Assembly: GCA_902783575.1 (NCBI GenBank)
Contig: CACZRP010000084.1
Coordinates: 1-38,486 of the forward strand
DNA from: an uncultured Eubacteriales bacterium
GTDB taxonomy: Bacteria; Bacillota; Clostridia; Lachnospirales; Bianqueaceae
Length of the DNA stretch: 38,486 nucleotides
Direction: 5' to 3'
In this document: one piece after another, positions 9,506 through 16,173 of the stretch
Position numbering within the stretch: position 1 is the stretch's first letter
How the letters are laid out: every line of letters starts with the position of its first letter
Notes under the pieces: model-generated
What the model was told of the DNA's origin: nothing
The model's input: the letters and a program-made list of their open reading frames with translations, nothing else
Database searches by the model: none
Made by a program: the position numbers and the translations under genes

Positions 9506-9560
9506 GATAAAACTCCTTTTATTTTCCGGTTCGTCCCGGTATTTCGTATTGATTGATCTC

Positions 9561-9589
9561 ATTGTAGCAATCAGGGTTTGATTATGCAT
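9561..9589 (-). promoter_or_regulatory. Probable activator-dependent promoter of the glycoside operon
   Basis: On the minus strand a TACAAT -10 box (plus 9561-9566) is spaced 17 bases from a poor -35 hexamer (ATGCAT, 9584-9589). The good -10, weak -35 and abutting direct repeat fit a promoter needing an AraC-type activator. Confidence 0.5.
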
Positions 9590-9620
9590 CCGCTAATTCA
9601 TTTTTATTTCCGCAAATTCA
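9589..9620. promoter_or_regulatory. Direct-repeat operator, probable binding site of the AraC-type regulator
   Basis: TCCGCTAATTCA (9589-9600) and TCCGCAAATTCA (9609-9620) are 11/12 identical, in the same orientation, with a 20-bp start-to-start spacing (about two helical turns). This is the geometry AraC family dimers use. The repeat ends where the operon's -35 box begins and stops 6 bases before the regulator's own -35, so one site could serve both divergent genes. Confidence 0.6.
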
Positions 9621-9626
9621 ACCACC

Positions 9627-9655
9627 TTTACAATCGTATTGAAATATCGTACAAT
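9627..9655 (+). promoter_or_regulatory. Promoter of the AraC-type regulator gene
   Basis: TTTACA (9627-9632), a 17-base spacer and TACAAT (9650-9655) form a near-consensus vegetative promoter 32 bases before the regulator's start codon. A second TATAAT at 9655-9660 overlaps it. Confidence 0.6.
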
Positions 9656-9686
9656 ATAATAAATTTCAGGAATCGAGGTGCCCTCC

Positions 9687-10970
9687 ATGGATTATCTGAC
9701 GGATGTAACAGCCCGGCTTCAGCTGTTTTACGGAATGATCCGAACAGCCTATCCCATCAATCACTGGACCTATGACCGTGATCTGAAGCTGATCTACGCA
9801 GATGCGGACGCTTTAGGCTTCACCAATGATGTCGTCTCGCTGATTAAACTGGCGGATACCATCCGGTCCCAGATTTCCGGCGGAGACATGCGGCCGTTTC
9901 TTTTGGAAACGGACTATGATTTCTTCTTTCTGACGGCTCCCGAATATGAGAAGAACCAGATCAGGCAGATTCATCTGTTCGGGCCCCTCTACACCGGCAG
10001 CGCCTCCACTCTGCTGCTTCAGCAGCGAATGATCTCCACGGATCTTTCTCTGTCCCAGCGGCGCCTGGCCCTTTCCCGGCTGCAGGAAATCCCGGTGATT
10101 CCCTATTCCACCCTGCTGCAGTATGCCGTCATGCTGCATTATGCCCTCACCTACGGTACCATCTCCACCTCCGACATCCGTCTGGCCGGCTGCACGGATC
10201 GTGGCTCCGCCGCCGGGGAAAGGCAGAACGCGGCCGGCGGCCATGCGGTCAAGGGGCCACACGCAGTCGGTGGACCGCGGGAAAAGAAGCTTTCTTCTTC
10301 CCATCAAGGCGTGTGGGAAAGTGAGCAGCAGATCATCCGCATGATCCGGGAGGGAGATCCCAATTACCATCTGGCCCTGAGCCATTCCATGAAGCTTTCC
10401 TCCGGTGTCCGGGCCGATTTCGGTGACCCGCTGCGCCACGCCAAGAACAACCTTCTCGTCCTGCTGACCCTGGCCACCAGGGCCACCATTGAAGGGGGCC
10501 TCTCTCCGGACATTGCCTACGGTCTGAACGATACCTACGCGGAAAGCATCGAACACGCGCCTTCCATGACGGCCCTGATGACCATCTCCAGTGAGATGAT
10601 GGATACTTTCATCGCCCGGGTACAGGAGATCCGCACCCGGCAGGGGCTCTCCGCCGCCATCCAGAACGCCTGCTACTATATCGATTCCCACCTGTCGGAG
10701 CCGGTGAATATTCATCAGCTGGCCTCCCAGGCGGGCTACGCGGATTATTATTTTTCCCAGAAATTCAAAAAGGAAACGGGCCAGAGCGTCCAGGAATATC
10801 TGGCGGACCGGAGAATTGCCAAAGCCCGGGAGCTTCTTCGGGATCCTTCCATGGACATCGCGGATATCCAGGAGGCCATCGGCATCCCCAGCCGCAGCCG
10901 CTTTTATGAGCTTTTCAAGGAAAAAACCGGCATGTCCCCTGCCCAGTACCGGGAGCGGCCGGTGACGTGA
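9687..10970 (+). CDS. AraC family transcriptional regulator of the divergent glycoside operon
   Basis: A 427-residue regulator. The last 95 residues are a typical AraC/XylS DNA-binding domain with two helix-turn-helix motifs (SEPVNIHQLASQAGYADYYF and MDIADIQEAIGIPSRSRFYE) and the closing FKEKTGMSPAQYR signature. The N-terminal 160 or so residues are a sensing domain, joined by a low-complexity linker at about 170-210 with a near-repeated GGHAVKGP / PHAVGGP segment. GTG at 9678 is also possible, but it lies inside the GAGGTG ribosome site that serves the ATG at 9687. It is divergent from the glycoside operon and probably activates it when the sugar is present (inferred from position). The 20-bp direct repeat between them is the likely operator. 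Confidence 0.9.
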   Translation: MDYLTDVTARLQLFYGMIRTAYPINHWTYDRDLKLIYADADALGFTNDVVSLIKLADTIRSQISGGDMRPFLLETDYDFFFLTAPEYEKNQIRQIHLFGPLYTGSASTLLLQQRMISTDLSLSQRRLALSRLQEIPVIPYSTLLQYAVMLHYALTYGTISTSDIRLAGCTDRGSAAGERQNAAGGHAVKGPHAVGGPREKKLSSSHQGVWESEQQIIRMIREGDPNYHLALSHSMKLSSGVRADFGDPLRHAKNNLLVLLTLATRATIEGGLSPDIAYGLNDTYAESIEHAPSMTALMTISSEMMDTFIARVQEIRTRQGLSAAIQNACYYIDSHLSEPVNIHQLASQAGYADYYFSQKFKKETGQSVQEYLADRRIAKARELLRDPSMDIADIQEAIGIPSRSRFYELFKEKTGMSPAQYRERPVT

Positions 10971-10977
10971 AACCTTT

Positions 10978-11046
10978 GCCAGATGGGATCCATCGCCAGA
11001 TGGGATCCATCGCCAGATGGGATCCATCGCTAGATGGATTGTCCAT
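10978..11046 (+). promoter_or_regulatory. Tandem operator array upstream of the tdk promoter (three exact 17-bp repeats plus one degenerate)
   Basis: The 17-bp unit GCCAGATGGGATCCATC occurs three times without change (10978-10994, 10995-11011, 11012-11028), followed by a diverged fourth copy ending about 11046. Each unit carries a dyad GATGG-N3-CCATC; the fourth keeps ATGGA-TTG-TCCAT. The last dyad touches the -35 box of the tdk promoter, as expected for a repressor or activator array. The array lies wholly outside coding sequence. Which protein binds is unknown. Confidence 0.6.
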
Positions 11047-11074
11047 TGCCAAATCGCAGCTGAAATGGTAAAAT
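11046..11074 (+). promoter_or_regulatory. Promoter of the tdk-deoC-deoD-deoB-cdd operon
   Basis: TTGCCA (11046-11051), 17 bases, then TAAAAT (11069-11074) preceded by an extended TG motif (TGG). This is a good vegetative promoter 41 bases before the preferred tdk start. Confidence 0.65.
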
Positions 11075-11114
11075 GGGAGAAATACCGAAAGAATCGAAAG
11101 GAATCATGCATTCC

Positions 11115-11738
11115 ATGGCAAAACTTTACTTTAAATTCGGCGCCATGGGCTCCTCCAAAACAGCCCAGGCACTGATGACGAAATTTAATTATGAAGAAAA
11201 AGGGAAATCCGTCCTTTTGATTAAACCCGCCACCGACACCCGGGATGATACCGTCGATGAGGCGGGCAATGTCCACACCATCGTCCGTTCCCGCATCGGC
11301 CTGTTTGCCGAGGCGCTGGCGGTGGGCCCCGAGGTGGATGTCAGGGCTCTCTTCCACCAGCTGAGCGGTGACCATCAGCGGGACGTGCTGATCTGTGATG
11401 AGTGCCAGTTTCTCACCCCGGATCAGGTGGGACAGATGAAGGACCTGGCGGATCTGGACGATATTCCCGTGCTGTGCTTCGGCCTGCGGGCGGATTTCCA
11501 GACCAAGCTTTTCCCCGGCTCCAAGCGGCTTTTTGAAATTGCCGATTCCATCACCGAGATCAAGTCCGTGTGCCGCTGCGGCCGGAAGGCCACGGTTAAC
11601 GCCCGGTTCGACGACAACGGCCGGATCATTGTGGAGGGCGATCAGGTGGTGCTGGGAGGCAACGACCGCTATGAAGGCCTCTGCTACAACTGCTACCGAA
11701 AGCTCATCCGCGAAAGCGGACAAAAGCTGAAATACTAA
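11115..11738 (+). CDS. tdk: Thymidine kinase (type II)
   Basis: About 207 residues, the usual length for type II thymidine kinase, which phosphorylates thymidine or deoxyuridine with ATP. The P-loop region reads FGAMGSSKTAQ: the second glycine of the classic GxxxxGK[ST] loop is Ser, which I recall from related clostridial enzymes. The catalytic Glu lies in ICDECQF, the lasso-loop segment near the C-terminus is AVLG/VVLGGNDRY-like, and zinc ligands are CRCGRK and CYNCYRK. MAKLYF at 11115 is the family-like start; an ATG at 11106 (three residues longer) is closer to an AAAGG at 11097-11101 and may be used instead. It is the first gene of a nucleoside operon; the gap to deoC is 24 bases. Confidence 0.92.
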   Translation: MAKLYFKFGAMGSSKTAQALMTKFNYEEKGKSVLLIKPATDTRDDTVDEAGNVHTIVRSRIGLFAEALAVGPEVDVRALFHQLSGDHQRDVLICDECQFLTPDQVGQMKDLADLDDIPVLCFGLRADFQTKLFPGSKRLFEIADSITEIKSVCRCGRKATVNARFDDNGRIIVEGDQVVLGGNDRYEGLCYNCYRKLIRESGQKLKY

Positions 11739-11762
11739 ACTATTCAGGAGGAGGACAATTCT

Positions 11763-12431
11763 ATGAACTTACCGGACATTCTTTCCAAGGTCGACCATAC
11801 CCTGCTCTCCCAGCAGGCCACCTGGGCTGACATCAAGGGAATCGTGGATGACGGAATCAAGTATCAGACCGCTTCCGTCTGTATTCCCGCTTCCTATGTA
11901 AAGCAGGCCGCCGAGTACGCAGCCGGCCGCGTGGCCATCTGCACTGTCATCGGCTTCCCTAATGGTTACTCCACCACAGCTGTTAAGGTATTTGAAACAG
12001 AAGACGCCATCAGAAACGGCGCCGACGAGATCGACATGGTTATCAATATCGGATGGCTGAAGGACGGCCGCTATGAGGATCTGCTGAATGAAATCAAACA
12101 GATCAAAAAAGCCTGCGGCGATCATATTCTGAAGGTCATTATCGAAACCTGCCTGCTGACGGACGAGGAAAAGATCAAAATGTGCGAGATCGTTTCCGAA
12201 TCCGGCGCGGATTTCATTAAAACCTCCACCGGCTTCTCCACCGGAGGCGCCACGAAGGAGGATGTGGCTCTTTTCGCTGCCCATGTGGCGGACCATGTGC
12301 GCATCAAGGCAGCCGGCGGCATCAGCTCCCTTCAGGACGCGGAAGATTTCATCGCACTGGGCGCTTCCCGTCTGGGTACCAGCCGCATTGTCAAAATCGT
12401 CAAGAACACCGATACCGGTGTCGGATATTAA
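11763..12431 (+). CDS. deoC: Deoxyribose-phosphate aldolase
   Basis: A 222-residue class I aldolase that splits 2-deoxyribose 5-phosphate into glyceraldehyde 3-phosphate and acetaldehyde, the last step of deoxynucleoside catabolism. Motifs are VDHTLL at the N-terminus, EIDMVINIG, the Schiff-base lysine in DFIKTSTGF and the second active-site lysine in RIKAAGGI. A very strong AGGAGGAGG site precedes the ATG. It lies between tdk and deoD, as expected for a pathway operon. Confidence 0.97.
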   Translation: MNLPDILSKVDHTLLSQQATWADIKGIVDDGIKYQTASVCIPASYVKQAAEYAAGRVAICTVIGFPNGYSTTAVKVFETEDAIRNGADEIDMVINIGWLKDGRYEDLLNEIKQIKKACGDHILKVIIETCLLTDEEKIKMCEIVSESGADFIKTSTGFSTGGATKEDVALFAAHVADHVRIKAAGGISSLQDAEDFIALGASRLGTSRIVKIVKNTDTGVGY

Positions 12432-12458
12432 AATCTTTATCTGCAGGAGGTACTATTC

Positions 12459-13223
12459 ATGGCTAATCCTTATCCCACCCCTCACATCAAAGCCGAACCT
12501 AAGGACTTTGCCAGAACCGTCCTGATGCCCGGCGATCCCCTGCGCGCGAAGTTTATCGCCGAGACATTTCTTGAGAATCCCGTACTGGTAAACAATGTCC
12601 GCGGCGTCAACGGCTACACCGGCACCTACGAAGGCGCCCGGGTCAGCGTAATGGCCAGCGGCATGGGCATTCCTTCCATCGGCATCTATTCCTACGAGCT
12701 CTTCAACTTCTTCGGCGTGGAAAACATCATCCGAATCGGCTCCGCCGGCGCTCTGGATCTGAACATCCATGTCCGGGATCTGGTTTTCGGCATGGGCGCC
12801 TGCACCAACAGCCGCTACGCCCATCAGTTCCGTCTGCCGGGCACCTTTGCTCCCATCTGCGACTTCGATCTGCTGAAAACCTCCACCCGCATTGCCCAGG
12901 AGCTGGGTCTTCGCTATCACGTGGGCAACCTTCTTTCCGCAGATACCTTCTACGGCGACGAGCTGAATGTGCCCGAAGCCATTCAGGCCAACAACGCCTG
13001 GGCCAAGATGGGCGTCATGGCCTGTGAAATGGAAGCCGCCGGCCTCTACATGAACGCCGCCCGGGCCTCCAAGCCCGAAGCTCCCCGCCGCGCGCTGGCC
13101 ATCTGCACCATTTCCGACCATATTCTCACCGGTGAAGCCACCACCGCGGAAGAAAGGCAGAACACCTTCACCGACATGATGAAAGTAGCGCTTCTCACCG
13201 CGAAGGAGTTTGATCATGAGTAA
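12459..13223 (+). CDS. deoD: Purine-nucleoside phosphorylase, DeoD type
   Basis: A 254-residue hexameric-type purine nucleoside phosphorylase that converts purine (deoxy)nucleosides and phosphate to base and (deoxy)ribose 1-phosphate. Evidence: MPGDPLRAKFIAE (phosphate site), RIGSAGAL, CEMEAAGLY (ribose-binding Met-Glu) and TISDHILTGE with the catalytic Asp. It is slightly longer than the E. coli protein (about 239), mainly through an insert around AARASKPEAPRR. Its 3' end overlaps the deoB start by 8 bases, so the two are translationally coupled. Confidence 0.96.
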   Translation: MANPYPTPHIKAEPKDFARTVLMPGDPLRAKFIAETFLENPVLVNNVRGVNGYTGTYEGARVSVMASGMGIPSIGIYSYELFNFFGVENIIRIGSAGALDLNIHVRDLVFGMGACTNSRYAHQFRLPGTFAPICDFDLLKTSTRIAQELGLRYHVGNLLSADTFYGDELNVPEAIQANNAWAKMGVMACEMEAAGLYMNAARASKPEAPRRALAICTISDHILTGEATTAEERQNTFTDMMKVALLTAKEFDHE

Positions 13224-14376
13224 AAAACGCGTCTTTCTGATCGTACTGGATTCCTGCGGCATCGGTGAAGAGCCGGATGCGGCGCTGTTCGGCGACAAGG
13301 ACTGCAATACCATGCGGTCCATCTCCCGGCATCCCGCCTACCGCAACGAAACCACCCGGGCTCTGGGCCTGGCGAACATCGATGGTCAGGAGTATCTGGG
13401 ACCTGTGGAGAAGCCCCTGGGCGCCTACGGACGTCTGAGGGAAGCTTCCATGGGCAAGGATACCACCATCGGCCACTGGGAAATCGCGGGCGTTCAATCC
13501 GACAAGCCTCTGCCCACCTACCCCAATGGTTTTCCTGAGGAAGTGCTGCAGCCCTTCCGGGAGGCCACCGGCCGGGGCGTCATCTGCAATCTGCCCTATT
13601 CCGGCACCGACTGCATCCGCGACTACGGCGAGGAGCACATGCGCACCGGAGATCTGATTGTCTATACCTCCGCGGACTCGGTTTTCCAGATTGCCGCCAA
13701 CGAGGCCCTGGTGCCGCCGGAGCAGCTTTACGAATACTGCCGCATCGCCCGGAAGATCCTCACCGGACCCCACGCCGTGGGCCGTGTCATCGCCCGTCCC
13801 TTCGTGGGCACCTGCAAAGAGGACTTCAAGCGCACCGCCAACCGTCACGACTTCTCTCTGGAGCCGCCGAATCCCACGGTGCTGGACGCCATCAAGGCTG
13901 CGGGCAAGACCGTCTACGCCATCGGCAAGATCAATGACATCTTTGCCGGCGTAGGCACCACGGAATTTGTCTACACCCATTCCAACACCGAAGGCATGGA
14001 GAAAACCATGGAAGCCCTGGACAAGGACTTTGAGGGTCTCTGCTTCACCAACCTGGTGGACTTCGACATGCTCTACGGCCACCGCCGGGATGTGGAAGGT
14101 TATGCCAGGGCGTATGCCGAATTCGACGGATGGCTGGCAAAATTCATAAAGAAAATGGGCCCGGAGGATGTGGTTATCATCACAGCGGATCACGGCTGCG
14201 ATCCCGCCGATCATCATCATACGGACCATACCAGAGAATATATTCCCTATCTGGCCTACGGTCAGAATATTGAACCGAAAAACTACGGCACCCAGCCCAC
14301 CTTCGCGGCCATCGCGGCGACCATCGCCGACTACCTGGGGGTTCCCTACGAGTGCCGGGGCGCTGTTTTAAAATAA
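13216..14376 (+). CDS. deoB: Phosphopentomutase
   Basis: A 386-residue Mn-dependent mutase of the alkaline-phosphatase superfamily that converts (deoxy)ribose 1-phosphate to the 5-phosphate, linking deoD and pdp to deoC. Metal-binding motifs are LIVLDSCGIGEEPD near the start, the catalytic Thr region GKDTTIGHWE, ITADHGCDP and HHTDHTREYIP near the end. The ATG at 13216 has AAGGAG 7 bases upstream; the in-frame TTG at 13210 is not needed. Confidence 0.97.
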   Translation: MSKKRVFLIVLDSCGIGEEPDAALFGDKDCNTMRSISRHPAYRNETTRALGLANIDGQEYLGPVEKPLGAYGRLREASMGKDTTIGHWEIAGVQSDKPLPTYPNGFPEEVLQPFREATGRGVICNLPYSGTDCIRDYGEEHMRTGDLIVYTSADSVFQIAANEALVPPEQLYEYCRIARKILTGPHAVGRVIARPFVGTCKEDFKRTANRHDFSLEPPNPTVLDAIKAAGKTVYAIGKINDIFAGVGTTEFVYTHSNTEGMEKTMEALDKDFEGLCFTNLVDFDMLYGHRRDVEGYARAYAEFDGWLAKFIKKMGPEDVVIITADHGCDPADHHHTDHTREYIPYLAYGQNIEPKNYGTQPTFAAIAATIADYLGVPYECRGAVLK

Positions 14377-14401
14377 GTGCCGAAGCAAAAAGGAGAGACC
14401 T

Positions 14402-14827
14402 ATGACCAACGAAGCTCTTTGCTCTCTTGCCCTTGAGGCCATGGAAAAAGCCTACGCCCCCTACTCCGGCTACAAGGTGGGGGCCGCCCTGCTGCTGGAG
14501 GACGGAAAGGTCTATACCGGCTGCAACATTGAGAATTCTTCCTTTACACCCACTGTGTGCGCCGAACGCACCGCCTTTTTCAAGGCCATCAGCGAACGGG
14601 AAGAAGAAAGCCTGCCCCGTTTTATCCGCATCGCCGTCTGCGGCGGAGAAAACGGAAAAGTCACCGGTCCCTTCCCGCCCTGCGGCGTCTGCCGTCAGGT
14701 TATGAGCGAGTTCTGCGGCGATGATTTTGAAATTCTGATCATTACCGGCGCCGAGCCTCTGGAATATCGCACCATGACGCTGCCCGAACTTCTGCCCTTA
14801 AGATTCACCCCGGATTTTCTGAACTGA
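14402..14827 (+). CDS. cdd: Cytidine deaminase
   Basis: A 141-residue zinc enzyme that converts cytidine and deoxycytidine to uridine and deoxyuridine. The signature motifs are complete: NIENSSFTPTVCAERTA (first Cys ligand plus catalytic Glu) and PPCGVCRQ (two Cys ligands). AAAGGAGAG precedes the ATG. The 25-base gap after deoB and shared strand make it the last gene of the tdk-deo operon, feeding pyrimidines to pdp and udk. Confidence 0.96.
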   Translation: MTNEALCSLALEAMEKAYAPYSGYKVGAALLLEDGKVYTGCNIENSSFTPTVCAERTAFFKAISEREEESLPRFIRIAVCGGENGKVTGPFPPCGVCRQVMSEFCGDDFEILIITGAEPLEYRTMTLPELLPLRFTPDFLN

Positions 14828-14866
14828 TTTTCACGAAGAAACCCATGGGAAAACCTCGAAAAGGGG

Positions 14867-14895
14867 TTGATTCTTCCGGGGGAATCTATTAAAAT
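14867..14895 (+). promoter_or_regulatory. Promoter of the BMP lipoprotein / nucleoside ABC operon
   Basis: TTGATT (14867-14872), a 17-base spacer and TAAAAT (14890-14895). The predicted start of transcription is about 14901-14903, exactly where a GNRA-capped hairpin begins. Confidence 0.6.
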
Positions 14896-14901
14896 AAGGA
14901 G

Positions 14902-14927
14902 GATATGGCGGGGTGACCCGCCATATC
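14902..14927 (+). promoter_or_regulatory. 5' UTR stem-loop with GTGA (GNRA) tetraloop
   Basis: A perfect 11-bp stem GATATGGCGGG / CCCGCCATATC closed by GTGA. It begins about 7 bases after the -10 box, so it would sit at or near the 5' end of the mRNA. It ends 17 bases before the GAGGAG ribosome site. No U run follows, so it is not a terminator; a role in mRNA stability is likely (inference). Confidence 0.6.
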
Positions 14928-14959
14928 AAATCATACTAATTATAGAGGAGAAAAAACAC

Positions 14960-16090
14960 ATGAAAAAGTTTCTTGCTCTGGCTCTGGCCCTTTGCCTCAG
15001 TGTAATGGCACTGGCTGGCTGTTCCGGAAACGGCGGCGCCGCTGAAGGCGGTGAAGCTGCTACTAACATGAAAGTTGCTATGGTTACCGACTACGGTGAC
15101 ATCACCGACCAGTCCTTCAACCAGACCACTTACGAGGCCTGCAAGGCCTGGGCTACTGCCAACGGAGTAGACTTCAACTACTTCAAGCCCGCTACCAACT
15201 CTGATGAGGACCGTATCTCCATGATTGAGAAGGCTGTCGATGAAGGATACACCGTCATCGTTATGCCTGGTTACGCATTCGCTCCCGCCATCGAGAAGAC
15301 CGCCGGCGAGTATCCGGATGTTACCTTTATCGCTCTGGACGTTTCCGCCGGAGATTTCTCTAAGGACTACAAGCTGCCCTCCAACCTGTACTCTGCTGTT
15401 TACCAGGAAGAGCTTTGCGGTTACATGGCCGGCTACGCTGCTGTTAAGCTTGGCTACACCAAGCTTGGCTTCCTTGGCGGTATGGCTGTTCCCGCTGTTG
15501 TCCGTTACGGCTACGGCTTCGTTCAGGGTGCTGACGCTGCTGCTGCAGAGACCGGCGCTGCTGTTGAAATTAACTACGCTTACGGCAACCAGTTCTTTGG
15601 CGACGCTGACATCACCGCTGCCATGGATACCTGGTATGCTGCCGGCACCGAAGTTGTCTTCGCCTGCGGCGGCGGCATCTTCACCTCCGCTGCTGAGGCT
15701 GCTCAGAAGGTCGGCGGCAAGGTCATCGGCGTTGACGTTGACCAGGCTGCTTCCATCGACGGCACCTATGGCTCCGGTATGACTGTTACCTCTGCTATGA
15801 AGGGTCTTGGCGCTACTGTCAACACCATGCTGACCGTAGTTAAGGAAGGCAAGTTCGCTGAGTACGGCGGAAAGATCGACAACCTGGGTCTGGTTTCCGA
15901 TACCCCCGCTGAGAACTATGTCCAGCTGGCTCCCTCCACTCAGTTTGGCACCGGCTTCACCGAGGATGACTACAATGCTCTTGTCAAAGCTATGCATGCC
16001 GGACAGGTTACTGTCAACAATGACATCACCATCAGCGCTGCTGACAACGCTAAAGTCGTCACCGTCAACGATCAGGGCAACATCAAATAA
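14960..16090 (+). CDS. BMP family nucleoside-binding lipoprotein of an ABC importer
   Basis: A 376-residue substrate-binding lipoprotein of the Bmp/PnrA (Med) family, which bind purine or pyrimidine nucleosides outside the membrane. It has a basic N-terminus, a hydrophobic stretch and a lipobox ALAGC with the lipidated Cys at residue 21. The mature protein starts with a Gly/Ala/Glu-rich linker, then MKVAMVTDYGDITDQSFNQ, typical of the family. GAGGAG lies 9 bases before the ATG. Codon choice is strikingly biased towards GCT, GTT, AAG and TAC compared with neighbours, as in highly expressed genes. ATPase and two permeases follow, and nucleoside catabolic genes lie on both sides, which supports nucleoside uptake. 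Confidence 0.93.
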   Translation: MKKFLALALALCLSVMALAGCSGNGGAAEGGEAATNMKVAMVTDYGDITDQSFNQTTYEACKAWATANGVDFNYFKPATNSDEDRISMIEKAVDEGYTVIVMPGYAFAPAIEKTAGEYPDVTFIALDVSAGDFSKDYKLPSNLYSAVYQEELCGYMAGYAAVKLGYTKLGFLGGMAVPAVVRYGYGFVQGADAAAAETGAAVEINYAYGNQFFGDADITAAMDTWYAAGTEVVFACGGGIFTSAAEAAQKVGGKVIGVDVDQAASIDGTYGSGMTVTSAMKGLGATVNTMLTVVKEGKFAEYGGKIDNLGLVSDTPAENYVQLAPSTQFGTGFTEDDYNALVKAMHAGQVTVNNDITISAADNAKVVTVNDQGNIK

Positions 16091-16107
16091 GATAACCCTG
16101 CCTGTTT

Positions 16108-16140
16108 AAAGGAGAGAGCACTATGCTCTCTCCTTTTCTC
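16108..16140 (+). terminator. Leaky terminator or mRNA-processing hairpin between the lipoprotein and ATPase genes
   Basis: A perfect 13-bp stem AAAGGAGAGAGCA / TGCTCTCTCCTTT with a 3-base loop is followed by only a short T/C run. It probably limits readthrough so that the binding protein is made in excess over the membrane components. Confidence 0.6.
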
Positions 16141-16173
16141 AATTATAACAAATTTCAGAAGGGAGGAACCTTC

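Noticed and set aside
9813..11723. 636-codon frame on the minus strand opposite the AraC and tdk genes
   Set aside because: Crosses two convincing genes and the operator array; no start context.
14896..14916. Mini-ORF (ATG GCG GGG TGA) behind AAGGAGG in the BMP leader
   Set aside because: The ribosome site is only 2 bases from the ATG and partly upstream of the predicted transcription start; the sequence is better explained as the stem-loop.
14936..15997. 353-codon frame on the minus strand opposite the BMP lipoprotein gene
   Set aside because: A shadow created by the strong codon bias of the real gene, which has a clear signal peptide and family match.
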